Assembly (NCBI GenBank): GCA_000785145.2
Contig: JSZA02000046.1
Location: forward strand, 1-45,218
Length of the DNA stretch: 45,218 bases
Direction: 5' to 3'
Origin: Candidatus Thiomargarita nelsonii
GTDB taxonomy: Bacteria > Pseudomonadota > Gammaproteobacteria > Beggiatoales > Beggiatoaceae
The notes beneath the pieces were generated by a model. The model worked only from the letters and a program-made list of their open reading frames with translations, was not told the DNA's origin and searched no databases. Made by a program: the position numbers and the translations under genes. Shown piece after piece: positions 27,703 to 36,745 of the stretch. Positions within the stretch are counted from its first letter, which is position 1; every line of letters starts with the position of its first letter.

Positions 27703-28974
27703 ATGAACGAATGTATTATTTGTAGAAAACAAAAGAACAAAGGTGATTTTTCAGACGAACATGTTATACCTGAGTCTCTAGGTGGTTACTACCATATTTA
27801 TAGTGTTTGCCGTGACTGTAATAGTAAATTAGGTGAACGCGTTGATTGCACTATTACGAATCATAAATTGGCGAAATTCCACAGATATATATATAATATT
27901 AAAGGAAAAAGTGGAAAAATTCCTAACCCACTTGATAGCAAGAAAGCCACCTTATATGATAATCCAAAGCAAAAAGTAAGAATTTGTATGAATAAAGAAG
28001 GTAAAATAGATGCTCACATTTTACCCAACATACCGACTCTGGAGGAAATTCAGAAGGAAATTTTAGCTACAGGAAAAGTTAGTCTTACTATAGATAAAAG
28101 ATACGAAAAACAGATTGATAAAATACTTGGTGGAGTTTATAAAAAAATAGGAAAAATAGGAATGTCTTTAGAAGAATTTAAATCAGGTATAGTTACATCA
28201 ACTCATAAAAGTTTCCTTCATATTCAAGATACTATGGATATTGATATTAGAAAATATAAAATGGGATTATTAAAAATAGCTTACGAATTCGCTGTAGATA
28301 ATATTCCAGAATATTATAATGATGACTGGGCGATTTTAATATCGCAGATATTGGATCAAGCTAATTTTGAAGCTATTGATAAATGTTCTTTTTTTAGAGA
28401 TTCAGGATTTAATTGGAATTTGTGTCAAGCTCTATTTTTTATAAATACCACAAGTCAGAATTATTCTCTTACTTTAGTAGGACATGAATCTTATGGTACA
28501 TTTTGCTTCATTTGTTTAGCTAAGTTATTTAATGCAGTAATCATTTTGTCAGATAAAAATTATTTAAAAAGCAATTTTATTCTTGGAATTAATGATTTTC
28601 AGCAACGAAAATTTATAAAGTACCAACGTAGTGAAATTGTTAAAAAGATTTCTTTATCAGGAAAATACCGATTTTGCTATTGGTTTTCTAGCCATCAAGA
28701 CATGATTAAATTTAGCCAGTTAGAAATGCTAATTAACTTTGATTTTTATCAAATCAATGGAAGTATCCCGTTATTCAATGAAAATGGAAAAATTACTTAT
28801 AAAAATATTGAGAGTAAATTGACTAATATCCCCAAGAATTTTAAAAAAATTAAAATAAATAAAACCACTTTTTCAGAAATTTTTGAATTAAATGAGTCAT
28901 TGTATATAAGGTTACTTCCTACTAACAAATTCTACAGAATAACTGCTGTAGAAATAATATATCATAAAATATGA
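27703..28974 (+). CDS. HNH endonuclease-domain protein
   Basis: 423 residues. The N-terminal 50 residues form an HNH_5-type zinc nuclease: CIICRKQKNKGDFSDEHVIP, then ESLGGYYHIYSVCRDCN with two CxxC pairs and the EHVIP histidine. The remaining 370 residues are not assigned; they contain a central hydrophobic part and a C-terminal lysine-rich region. Position directly behind an RM enzyme suggests a defence role, perhaps cutting foreign DNA, but that is inference. It has its own leader with the hairpin upstream. Confidence 0.7.
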   Translation: MNECIICRKQKNKGDFSDEHVIPESLGGYYHIYSVCRDCNSKLGERVDCTITNHKLAKFHRYIYNIKGKSGKIPNPLDSKKATLYDNPKQKVRICMNKEGKIDAHILPNIPTLEEIQKEILATGKVSLTIDKRYEKQIDKILGGVYKKIGKIGMSLEEFKSGIVTSTHKSFLHIQDTMDIDIRKYKMGLLKIAYEFAVDNIPEYYNDDWAILISQILDQANFEAIDKCSFFRDSGFNWNLCQALFFINTTSQNYSLTLVGHESYGTFCFICLAKLFNAVIILSDKNYLKSNFILGINDFQQRKFIKYQRSEIVKKISLSGKYRFCYWFSSHQDMIKFSQLEMLINFDFYQINGSIPLFNENGKITYKNIESKLTNIPKNFKKIKINKTTFSEIFELNESLYIRLLPTNKFYRITAVEIIYHKI

Positions 28975-29062
28975 TAACCACGTTTTGTCGGGTTACGGTG
29001 CTGAAAAAATGTATTAAATAATTGTGGTCAGAGTAAAATTCATAAGCTATAACAATGCCTAG

Positions 29063-30014
29063 CTAACCGGAATCCCTATATCGTTCCACATCTTGCTTTA
29101 TTTTTTGCATTGGAGGACATCGGTTTAAGGAAATTAAACAATACATATATCCGTCATTCAGAAGAGTTTTCCAATCAATATTTTTGAGAAGGTTATGATA
29201 TTCCTTTTGTTTAGTTTTTAACATTTCCGTTGGTTCCTGCAATTTAAACCACTGTCTTTTTTCTTGTCGATAATCGCTTATCACTTTACTCATAACTATT
29301 TTTGCAACACAATCATACATGATGTGTCCATTCAGATACCAATAAGTATCTGTTTCTTGTACCTTCAACTCAGATAATGTTTTATCTATGTTACTAAAAT
29401 CAATATTGGTGTGCTTTTTCTTGATTTTCTCTATCAAATTAGAGACACGATTTTTTAATCCGGTAATGACATCATTAGCATTATCAGTCAGACAAATTTC
29501 TGATGGTTTAAGACAAAAAACTGATTTTAATTCCTTTTCTGAAATCAGTGGTTCAGAAACTATATGAGCTTGTTTACTAGCAATTTGCTCAAGTTTTTGC
29601 TTTTCAAAATACAAAATATAACGTAAGAGTGGATAAGTGGCTTTGGAATAGTCTTGGATGAATTTAACAAAGGAAAAACCACATATATTCGCATCAGGAT
29701 ATGATGATTTTTCTACAATCCGCGCCAAAGCTGCCGGCGATATTTTATAATTTTCGATTGAATAAGCATAAGTGTGAAAAATATAAGGGTGGTTAAATAA
29801 TGGTTGGTTTTTGAGTAGGTATTCTAAATCACTATCAACACATAAGATTAGATTGGTACCGGCATTGTTTAGATTACGTTCGCTTAAGACGGTTTGAATC
29901 AAATATGTCTTTCCAAAAATGTATATCCTCCATACCTTCTACATAGCAGGTAATTTTATCCAATAGGATAGATTCACCATCCAAAGGATAGTTTTCAATA
30001 TCAATGTCAGTCAT
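29063..30014 (-). pseudogene. DUF4435 (AriB-like TOPRIM) gene with internal deletion and frameshift
   Basis: The gene starts at 30014, overlapping the ATPase stop. It reads CYVEGMEDIHFWKDI, the conserved DUF4435 start with the TOPRIM glutamate, then is thrown into a frame that stops near 29880. The downstream frame reads LIQTVLSERNLNNAGTNL and ILCVDSDLEYLL (the DxD part of TOPRIM), then SIENY and on to the end at 29063. The roughly 25-40 residues that normally separate the two are missing at about 29903-29908. In PARIS, AriA (ATPase) holds AriB (DUF4435 nuclease) until infection. Here the effector is probably dead. Confidence 0.75.
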
Positions 30015-30933
30015 GATCTTCTATCGTGCTAGTAATATTTTCAATTTTGGTAATTTTATCTTTCCACCCTTTATTAAATACTCCAGCAGCGTGCGTCACA
30101 ATAATAAGTTGACAGTTATCATTCAGGCTTTGAATCATATCTATCAAATCCAATTGCCAAGCAAGATGTAAGGAAATTTCCGGTTCATCTATTAAAATGA
30201 TACTGGGTTTATTTTCTTGAATCAGCACATTTAATAGGATAATTAACATTTGCTTTTCGCCGGCTGAAAGTTCATAAACGGAGAAAGATTGGTTGTGGTG
30301 ATTTCTAAAAATAATCGCATTATTTTTATCAAAATCAATCCGTTTGTGGGAATCATAAAATAACGCATTTATTTGTTCAATAAACCGATTTTTATAATTT
30401 GTGATGTCGTTAATTTGTTCGGTTTTATTATTTAATAATTGTTTCAGTTTTTGAAGATCATTGTCGTCCGCACTTGTCTTCGTAGAAATCTGTCTTATTT
30501 GTTCATCAAATTCAAGCGTAACTTTTTCGGCTAAAATTTTCAGTTTGAGCAAATAACTTTTCCAGTCATTGATTAAGGGTTCTAAAACCACATCAAGTTC
30601 GGTCTCTTGATGACTTTTTGAGTGCTCAAAATCTGACTGATACCGGTCAAAGGTGTTGATATAACATAGATTAACCTCTTGAGGCACAAAGGAGTCTTTG
30701 CTGGCATAAATGTATTTATTGTCATTCAGTTCGATTCTAATTGACTCTATACCCGAAGCCAAATAAACTCCATGACTATGACTAGGCTTTATAATTTCTT
30801 TGAGTAAACGTAATAATGTCGTTTTGCCACTACCATTTTTGCCAATCAAAATATTTACTTTGGGATCCAAATACCAATTAATATCTAGTTCCCCAAATAA
30901 TTTGCTGATTTCTATTTTTTTTATATAACTCAT
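30007..30933 (-). CDS. AAA ATPase of a PARIS-like pair
   Basis: 308 residues. Walker A LIGKNGSGKTTLLRLL at residues 29-44, an ABC-like signature YELSAGEKQMLIIL at about 221, Walker B IILIDEPEISLH at about 247 and a terminal VTHAAGVF. A central coiled coil (about 125-190) contains charged heptads. The gene is first in a two-gene operon with the DUF4435 gene, an arrangement like AriA-AriB of PARIS. The name is by arrangement; a related OLD-like pair is possible. Confidence 0.75.
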   Translation of the reverse strand: MSYIKKIEISKLFGELDINWYLDPKVNILIGKNGSGKTTLLRLLKEIIKPSHSHGVYLASGIESIRIELNDNKYIYASKDSFVPQEVNLCYINTFDRYQSDFEHSKSHQETELDVVLEPLINDWKSYLLKLKILAEKVTLEFDEQIRQISTKTSADDNDLQKLKQLLNNKTEQINDITNYKNRFIEQINALFYDSHKRIDFDKNNAIIFRNHHNQSFSVYELSAGEKQMLIILLNVLIQENKPSIILIDEPEISLHLAWQLDLIDMIQSLNDNCQLIIVTHAAGVFNKGWKDKITKIENITSTIEDHD

Positions 30934-30989
30934 GTTAAATTTTCCATTATCTCCATTCGTGGTACTCGCACTCCGTCTTAACTAACTCA

Positions 30990-31178
30990 TGTTACGCACT
31001 GAACTTCCTTCGATAAGTCAAAATCAACTACAAGGATTGTATTTAAAAATGGATAAGTCAAAACCAAAGAGATATAGATTAATCCCCGCATTGTTTTGAT
31101 TTTGATTTATCCTTTCTAAAATACAATCCTTGTAGTTATTGATTTTGACTTTGACTTTTGGAAGTTCAGTGCGTAACA
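30990..31178. mobile_element. MITE-like element with long terminal inverted repeats
   Basis: TGTTACGCACTGAACTTCC at the left pairs with GGAAGTTCAGTGCGTAACA at the right. Inside, ACTACAAGGATTGTATTT pairs with AAATACAATCCTTGTAGT. The whole 189 bp can fold into one long hairpin. It carries no gene. A possible 2-bp AT flank is found on both sides. It lies in the leader of the PARIS-like operon. Confidence 0.75.
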
Positions 31179-31254
31179 TCAGTTAACTAAAGGGGGGATT
31201 AACTGGTAATTTTTGTCCTCCCCAAAATCTGTTACAATCATAAATAATCCATGT

Positions 31255-32400
31255 TCAGAATATTATAGGAACAATAACTCTAAATTCTTCTCCTAATTCT
31301 TTAAAGATAACTTCTTTGCCTAATTTTTTGATTTCATAGTACACCATAGGTAATCCTCTACGTTCCACATAACCTAGATTATCCATAAACTTAAGCAAAA
31401 TTGGATTGCTGGAATAAGACACACCTACTTTTAATTTTTCAATAGTTACCGTATTTGGTAATCTGCCCGGGCTGATAAATTCAATACGATCACGAAACAT
31501 TAAAATTCGTATTTTTGAACCGACTATCGCATAATTTCTATGTACACAAGCATTCACAATTAACTCTCGAAAAACCTTCATAGGTGGATAAACACGTAAG
31601 TTTTCACGTTTGCCACCTTTAATCTCCGAGGGAACTGGTAAACTACTTTTAATAATAGCTAAAGTACGATCCACGATAAATGGCAAAGGTCCAGTCACAT
31701 TTTGTTTATCAATTAATTCACTCTGAATTTCATTTCCAGCAAAATTGGCAAAACTAATCCCAGACTGTGGTAAATACCGTTCTGGATTAATTCCAAACAT
31801 TAACAATCCACCAACAGTAGCTTGCCCATCATCAGTAAGAAGATCAGTATTAATAAGTAAGCGTTGTTTATCTGGTTCAGATTGTTTAGAAAAATCTATA
31901 TGATAGTCACTAAAATACCGATCAAGTTCGGTAAAATTAAAATCACTAATATCAGTCTTTTCAACTACATTAGCATCATAATGAAATATACCAGCTGCTT
32001 GAAATAAACGCATCAATTCAGATTGTGAAGCCATTCTATTAGTTGAACCAACACGAATATAGTATTTTCCGGCAGTTTGATAAGGTTTATCCTTTCCCTT
32101 GGGTATAGTAATAATTCCAAGCGTCTTTTCTTCAAAGGAATATGGTTGAAATTGTGGTTCTAATGCTGGAATAATACTATCTCTAGCAATATTCATAATC
32201 CTTTCTTCTAAGCCAGAATCAGTGGGAATACCACTTATAGTACCGCTATCAGTAATACCTAAAATAATCACACCACCTTGACTATTGGCAAAGGCAACCA
32301 TTTCTTTAGCTAAAGATTCGTTTTTTACACCATATTCTTTAAATTCAACCGAAGAATTTTCTCCTTGTTGAATAATGTCTTGTAATTCAGAATGTATCAT
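31255..32400 (-). CDS. Schlafen AlbA_2 / ATP-binding protein
   Basis: 381 residues. The N-terminal AlbA_2 (Schlafen-like) domain has SSVEFKEYGVKNESLAKEMV then FANSQGGVIILGITDSG at about residues 16-52. The C-terminal part has RELIVNACVHRNYAI, a histidine-kinase-like ATP-binding (HATPase_c_4) motif, and FISPGRLPN. Proteins of this architecture are often annotated as transcriptional regulators or RNA-binding proteins and are frequent in defence-rich regions; the biochemical role is not known. Two TAACTGA heptads stand just before its ATG, and no Shine-Dalgarno is seen. Confidence 0.8.
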   Translation of the reverse strand: MIHSELQDIIQQGENSSVEFKEYGVKNESLAKEMVAFANSQGGVIILGITDSGTISGIPTDSGLEERIMNIARDSIIPALEPQFQPYSFEEKTLGIITIPKGKDKPYQTAGKYYIRVGSTNRMASQSELMRLFQAAGIFHYDANVVEKTDISDFNFTELDRYFSDYHIDFSKQSEPDKQRLLINTDLLTDDGQATVGGLLMFGINPERYLPQSGISFANFAGNEIQSELIDKQNVTGPLPFIVDRTLAIIKSSLPVPSEIKGGKRENLRVYPPMKVFRELIVNACVHRNYAIVGSKIRILMFRDRIEFISPGRLPNTVTIEKLKVGVSYSSNPILLKFMDNLGYVERRGLPMVYYEIKKLGKEVIFKELGEEFRVIVPIIF

Positions 32401-32403
32401 TTT

Positions 32404-32417
32404 TCAGTTATCAGTTA
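32404..32417 (-). repeat. Two TAACTGA heptads before the AlbA_2 gene
   Basis: The minus strand reads TAACTGATAACTGA followed by AAA and the ATG at 32400. This is the third gene in the window with this leader. Confidence 0.8.
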
Positions 32418-32477
32418 GTCTGTGTGGTTAATGAAAACCAATCAATATATAGACATTGGTTTACATTGTCAACCGCA

Positions 32478-32607
32478 ATAAATAATTGTGATCAGAGTAA
32501 AATTCATAAGCTATAACAATGCCTAACTAACCGGAATCCCTATATCGTTCTACATCTTTCCGGATTTGTTGCATTGGAGGACATCGGTTTAAGGAAATTA
32601 AACAATA
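32478..32607 (-). pseudogene. Relic of the 3' end of a DUF4435 gene (copy C)
   Basis: Nearly identical to about 29017-29140 (the end of the damaged DUF4435 gene and its 3' flank) and to 13942-14050. It sits directly behind nnrS. Confidence 0.8.
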
Positions 32608-32611
32608 TCAC

Positions 32612-33835
32612 TCACCCTGCTATTCCATCAACTCTAGGTTTGATTAAATACCCAAAAAATTGAAATGAATAGATAATAAAAGGTAAAGCCCAAATTATTG
32701 ATGAGCTTAAATACATTATGTTTGAATACTCCAGAAAAAATGGAATTAAACCCCTGATAAAAGTAGCGACGACGATTAAAAAGACACTGAGAGTAATCAA
32801 TAGGTTTGACTTTAAATGTCTGCCGGTATGTACTTGAGAGATTATGATCATCACCATATAAAAACTAAGCCCAAATGCACCCGTTGTTAAAAAGTGTCGA
32901 AAGTGGTTTAATCCATAAATTTGGCTATTTAAATAATCATATCCCATCATTCCATATCCAAGTGCCATGAGTATTAAAATAGTCATCATATATAAAGAAT
33001 AGGGCTTAAAAAATATACTCTCATTTTCCAAGACGAAATCACTCAAAATGGCTAAAATGGCGCTCGCCGCTGCTAAACCTAACCAGCCTAATATCTGATT
33101 TTGGGGAAATAAGAATTCGACTATAGTGAAAATAACAATGGTAAAGACGGCTAAATTATATCGTGGTGGTTTAGCAATAAAAGTATCATCAATCTCTTCA
33201 TCCGTTATTATTTCATTCATGGCTTCCATATTGACTCTTCTTAATACTAAAATGGTCAGAGCCATAAATCCACCTAAAGCCACTTTGAGTATATCAAGTA
33301 GTATGAAAGACCAAAATCCGGCAATGGCTCCAAAAAACCAAACTTCAATAAAAAATAGTATTAATAAAGTATAGCCAATACTCGCATGTTTTTGCAGTGG
33401 ATCAAATATAACGGGTTTGACGGCATAAGAGATGATCCAAACAAATAAGGCTAAATTGATAATTGCGACAACATAAACATTGTCGATAAACCAAAAGCTC
33501 AGCCTGCCTAATACCCAAAGCCCTACGATTAAAGCTAATTTTTTGCCGACAATCGGTACAGTACCGGGAAAAAGTTCGGGTAGCCCAGTAAACAAAAATG
33601 CCATCACGCCGGCAATACCAACACCATATAAAAATTCATAAATATGCCACGAAAGCATATCATTGAGAAAAGGATTAATATATCCACTAAAAACCAATCC
33701 CCAAAGTAGGATAGAAATCACAATATACGGAGCCAGTAGCAAAAATATGGCTCTAAATCCATAAGCTAAATAGGGCGGAAAATCTCCCTTTGGATAGTGT
33801 AGATAGTGCTTAGTTGCGAACGGTTCTTGATTCAT
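32612..33835 (-). CDS. nnrS: NnrS family membrane protein
   Basis: 407 residues with about 12 hydrophobic membrane segments. AYGFRAIFLLLAPY near residue 24 and WHIYEFLYGVGIAGVMAFL at about 64-82 are the conserved NnrS segments with the histidine. NnrS is a haem and copper membrane protein linked to nitric oxide metabolism and denitrification stress (established), which fits a nitrate-using sulfur bacterium. The start overlaps the stop of the MqsA-like gene by 4 nt, so the two are translationally coupled. Pieces of nnrS recur at 240-260 and 22414-22459. Confidence 0.85.
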   Translation of the reverse strand: MNQEPFATKHYLHYPKGDFPPYLAYGFRAIFLLLAPYIVISILLWGLVFSGYINPFLNDMLSWHIYEFLYGVGIAGVMAFLFTGLPELFPGTVPIVGKKLALIVGLWVLGRLSFWFIDNVYVVAIINLALFVWIISYAVKPVIFDPLQKHASIGYTLLILFFIEVWFFGAIAGFWSFILLDILKVALGGFMALTILVLRRVNMEAMNEIITDEEIDDTFIAKPPRYNLAVFTIVIFTIVEFLFPQNQILGWLGLAAASAILAILSDFVLENESIFFKPYSLYMMTILILMALGYGMMGYDYLNSQIYGLNHFRHFLTTGAFGLSFYMVMIIISQVHTGRHLKSNLLITLSVFLIVVATFIRGLIPFFLEYSNIMYLSSSIIWALPFIIYSFQFFGYLIKPRVDGIAG

Positions 33836-34377
33836 TTTATGCCCAACATTTGACGTTCGCCAAAATCGCTAAAGTTTTCCCGCAAAATGCTATAAAACCG
33901 TTGTAAAGCCTCAACCACAATTCGATTAGTAGATAGCTGGCTTATCAATTGTTTTCGTTTTTTGGTACTGAGAGTTTCTGGTTTGCTGATGATTAAATAC
34001 AACAAATTTTGAGGTACCATAATAAATTTAAGCCATTTATCTTCAGACGTTTCTTGTAAAGCACCTTGTTCCAAGCGGTTTAAAGTGGCTTCGTCCCATT
34101 CCAACAAATGGCTTAATTCAGTTAGCGTTAATCCATAGTGTTCACGCCAATGACGAATTTCTTCGGGTAGTACCAGATTATGACGGCGGCGATATTGACG
34201 ATAAGCGTCCTCTAAGGCATCATGCCCTAAACTACTCGTAAATTTTTCGCCACAAACAGGACATTTATAAAATTCTTCTATTGTTTCAATAGCTTCACTA
34301 CGCACCGTGATTATCACGGGTTCTTTTTTGAGTTCCAGTGTTTTTTCATAGTCACAATTTAAACAATATTCTAGCAT
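33832..34377 (-). CDS. MqsA-like antitoxin (zinc finger and HTH)
   Basis: 181 residues. Two CxxC pairs (CLNC near residue 5 and CPVCGEKF near residue 38) form a YgiT/MqsA-type zinc finger. Residues around 75-110 (EEIRHWREHYGLTLTELSHL then LEWDEATLNRLEQG) form a helix-turn-helix. The pair with the MqsR-like toxin just upstream (toxin first, as in mqsRA) supports a type II toxin-antitoxin system, where the antitoxin also represses its operon. The coupling of its stop to nnrS is unusual. Confidence 0.8.
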   Translation of the reverse strand: MLEYCLNCDYEKTLELKKEPVIITVRSEAIETIEEFYKCPVCGEKFTSSLGHDALEDAYRQYRRRHNLVLPEEIRHWREHYGLTLTELSHLLEWDEATLNRLEQGALQETSEDKWLKFIMVPQNLLYLIISKPETLSTKKRKQLISQLSTNRIVVEALQRFYSILRENFSDFGERQMLGIK

Positions 34378-34428
34378 AATTCACCTCAATTATTTTTTTT
34401 TAAAATCAATAAGAAATGATAAAATTGA

Positions 34429-34794
34429 TTAACGATAGGGATAACTCAAAGGCTTTGTAGATTCATGAAACGAAATGCAAATGGCATTTTTCCGTTTCTT
34501 TTTTTCTTCAATGGTTAATTTAATATAGATTTCGTGGCCCTTCATCGTTTTCCCAAAGCACCAAGCATCAGGATGTCCTTTTTCAGACAATGGTCCACCA
34601 CAATAATCACCTTTGGTTAAATTGAGTAAAATATCTGTCGTCACAATGGAACGAGTCAATCCAAGTATGCTCATCATACTTATATTCTCAGGACGAGGCC
34701 AGAAAATTACGCCTTTTTTTTGGGCAATTTGTTTAAATTCAGCTAAAAAATTGTCTATTGAAATTGACAAAAAATGACTCCTATTTTGTTTCAC
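34429..34794 (-). CDS. MqsR-like toxin
   Basis: 121 residues. LTRSIVTTDILLNLTKGDYC then GGPLSEKGHPDAWCFG and GHEIYIKLTI, ending ISFHESTKPLSYPYR, match the MqsR-type RNase family linked with YgiT-like antitoxins. The catalytic residues (Lys in IYIKL and the end region) are present. It lies 51 nt upstream of the antitoxin and 36 nt after the ABC ATPase stop, so it may share the transporter's transcript. Confidence 0.7.
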   Translation of the reverse strand: MKQNRSHFLSISIDNFLAEFKQIAQKKGVIFWPRPENISMMSILGLTRSIVTTDILLNLTKGDYCGGPLSEKGHPDAWCFGKTMKGHEIYIKLTIEEKKKRKNAICISFHESTKPLSYPYR

Positions 34795-34830
34795 TGATTA
34801 TTTTTTAATAGGATACTAATCCAAATATCC

Positions 34831-35571
34831 TCATTTGAATTCCAATTCAAAGGTTTCTATGATTTCTTTATCCAATAAAATCTTCGCGCTTTCTTTATAT
34901 ATATATTCATTATCTCTTTGCATTTGAGGTAATTCATATTTAAAATGCTTTACAATTCTACCCGGCTCCGCTTTGAGTAACAAAATTCTATCACTCAGCC
35001 TTATCGCTTCCATCAAGTCGTGTGTAATAAATAATATAGTTAACGCTTGTTGATGAATTAATTCTATTAAATGGGATTGTAATTCTTGTTTTAAGCCAAT
35101 ATCCAGTGCCGAAAAGGGTTCATCTAAAAAAAGTAGAGAGGGTTTGATGACTAAAGCCCTTGAAAAAGAGACTCTTTGCTTCATACCGCCACTTAAATCT
35201 TTGGGAAATTTCTGAAAGTCTTTTTTTTCTAAACCAAATTGAATGGCAATCTGTTGAGATTTCTCAAGGGCTTCATTTTTATCTTCACCCTTTGCCAATA
35301 ATCCTAATGCAATATTGTCTATGACATTTTTCCAAGGCAACAGCCTCGGTTCTTGAAAGGTAAAGGCTGAACTTTGAAAACTATTTTTAATTTCACCTTC
35401 TTCTACATCCAATAATCCGGCACAGAGATGCAAAAGTGTCGTTTTTCCGCCACCACTGGGACCGACAATACTTAATACTTCTCCTTGGTTTAATTCAAAA
35501 TTTATGTCTTTTAAAATCTCGGTAAAACCATACGAGTGGTTAAGACTCTCCACAACTAATCTTTCCATCAT
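34831..35571 (-). CDS. ABC transporter ATPase of the nitrate/sulfonate/taurine type
   Basis: 246 residues. Walker A IVGPSGGGKTTLLHLCAG at about 36, Q-loop FTFQEPRLLPWKNV at about 71, signature DLSGGMKQRVSFSRAL at about 124 and Walker B LLFLDEPFSALDIG at about 147 are intact. QEPRLLPW is typical of SsuB/TauB/NrtD ATPases. Its permease partner is 37515-36733, separated by a small gene and a Uma2 gene. No substrate-binding protein is present in the window, so the substrate cannot be named. Confidence 0.85.
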   Translation of the reverse strand: MMERLVVESLNHSYGFTEILKDINFELNQGEVLSIVGPSGGGKTTLLHLCAGLLDVEEGEIKNSFQSSAFTFQEPRLLPWKNVIDNIALGLLAKGEDKNEALEKSQQIAIQFGLEKKDFQKFPKDLSGGMKQRVSFSRALVIKPSLLFLDEPFSALDIGLKQELQSHLIELIHQQALTILFITHDLMEAIRLSDRILLLKAEPGRIVKHFKYELPQMQRDNEYIYKESAKILLDKEIIETFELEFK

Positions 35572-35721
35572 TTCACCTCATTACATGGATAACTTAAAGG
35601 TTTTGTAAAATCTCCATTGAGAAATCCGATTTTTTAAAAAAGCTTGTCCTCCCGAGGGAGGAGGGAACTTATTGAGGGATCGGATTTCTTGCAATCTTGG
35701 ACTCAACGCTACAGAGGTTTG

Positions 35722-36495
35722 TTAGTGAATTTGATCGGGATCGACACCTAATGATCGCAATCGCGCTGCTAGTAGCTCGGCACGTTGACGCTCCAGTTGA
35801 GCGCGTTGTTTCGCTTTAGCATAAGCCGGCAAGACAAAATCTTGATAAACTTTGTCATTAATCATCTCATCAGGAGACGGTTGGCTGAACAAATCTTCAA
35901 ACCGAAATTGAAAACCGGGCAATACCTTCGATTTAATAATGCCCCCTTTGAGTGGCTTGATGGGTGTATAAACGCCACGCGCTTTGTTCAAACGAAAAAA
36001 TTGAGTACGCTCACGGTGGCTATCCAAAATATAATATTCCTTAACCCCAGCTTGGGCATATTCAGTCTTTTTCGTGATGGTATCCCGTTCCATAATTTCA
36101 ATCGTCGAGTCAGAAAGGGCTTCGATGCACATATCATAAATACCGTGGTAACTTTTATCGTGGGGCAAAAGCGGTATGGGATTATCATTGAGTACCACCC
36201 CCAAGTCGGGGCGACGCACCTCCTTTTTTCCCGATAGCGTGAAACGAAATCCCATTTCTAACAAAACGGATTGAGCAATAGGATTCGTTCTCAAATAATG
36301 TTCTAACAGTTCAAAAAACCATTTATACATTAAAATCGTTAAGACATCAGACACCGCTTTTTCCTCCAAATATCCATTATTCCACTCGTAAACCACATTA
36401 GGACCATTATAGTATTTTTCCCAGTATTCGGCTTCAGAAATTTTGGTCTGAGAGCGGTATTCACTGGAGCGGTTTAAGGCTTGTAATGTTGTCAT
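35722..36495 (-). CDS. Uma2 family (DUF820) nuclease-fold protein
   Basis: 257 residues. The PD-(D/E)xK-like core is visible in RRPDLGVVL (about residue 95) and CIEALSDSTIE followed by KKTEYAQAGVKEYYILD (about 123-155). The C-terminal 45 residues are a charged helix (AKAKQRAQLERQRAELLAAR) as in many cyanobacterial and Beggiatoa-like Uma2 proteins, which occur in large families of unknown role. It splits the two genes of an ABC transporter, suggesting insertion. A G/C-rich hairpin (CCTCCCGAGGGAGGAGGG at about 35648) lies between it and the ATPase gene. Confidence 0.8.
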   Translation of the reverse strand: MTTLQALNRSSEYRSQTKISEAEYWEKYYNGPNVVYEWNNGYLEEKAVSDVLTILMYKWFFELLEHYLRTNPIAQSVLLEMGFRFTLSGKKEVRRPDLGVVLNDNPIPLLPHDKSYHGIYDMCIEALSDSTIEIMERDTITKKTEYAQAGVKEYYILDSHRERTQFFRLNKARGVYTPIKPLKGGIIKSKVLPGFQFRFEDLFSQPSPDEMINDKVYQDFVLPAYAKAKQRAQLERQRAELLAARLRSLGVDPDQIH

Positions 36496-36538
36496 GTTGT
36501 TTCCTCAAGTAAAATCACTAGGCAACCCGTCAACCACT

Positions 36539-36745
36539 TTAATCGTCTCCAAGCTCACCGTGATAATCTTTTTTATCAATTCCAGAATATAACCCTTTAA
36601 AGTCCTTATCGTCAACACGCGCTTGCTGAATTAAGCCTAATAGTTTGATTGATAATTCTAGCACCCGGCTTTTAAACTCTTGGGCTGCTAAATCCCACCG
36701 CTCATATTCAGGGCGTTTGAAATTAAAAATATTCAATCTCTCCAC
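36539..36745 (-). CDS. Small helical protein, unassigned
   Basis: 68 residues starting MERLNIFNFKRPEYERWDLA and ending DYHGELGDD. It is charged and probably helical. It overlaps the 3' end of the permease gene by 13 nt, which supports real translation. I do not recognise it; the first 10 residues repeat the sequence context of an ABC operon end, so it may also be the truncated start of another protein. Confidence 0.4.
   Translation of the reverse strand: MERLNIFNFKRPEYERWDLAAQEFKSRVLELSIKLLGLIQQARVDDKDFKGLYSGIDKKDYHGELGDD

Noticed and set aside
29880..29910. Programmed frameshift in the DUF4435 gene
   Set aside because: No slippery heptamer is seen and some 25 or more residues of the domain are missing, so a frameshift alone would not restore it.
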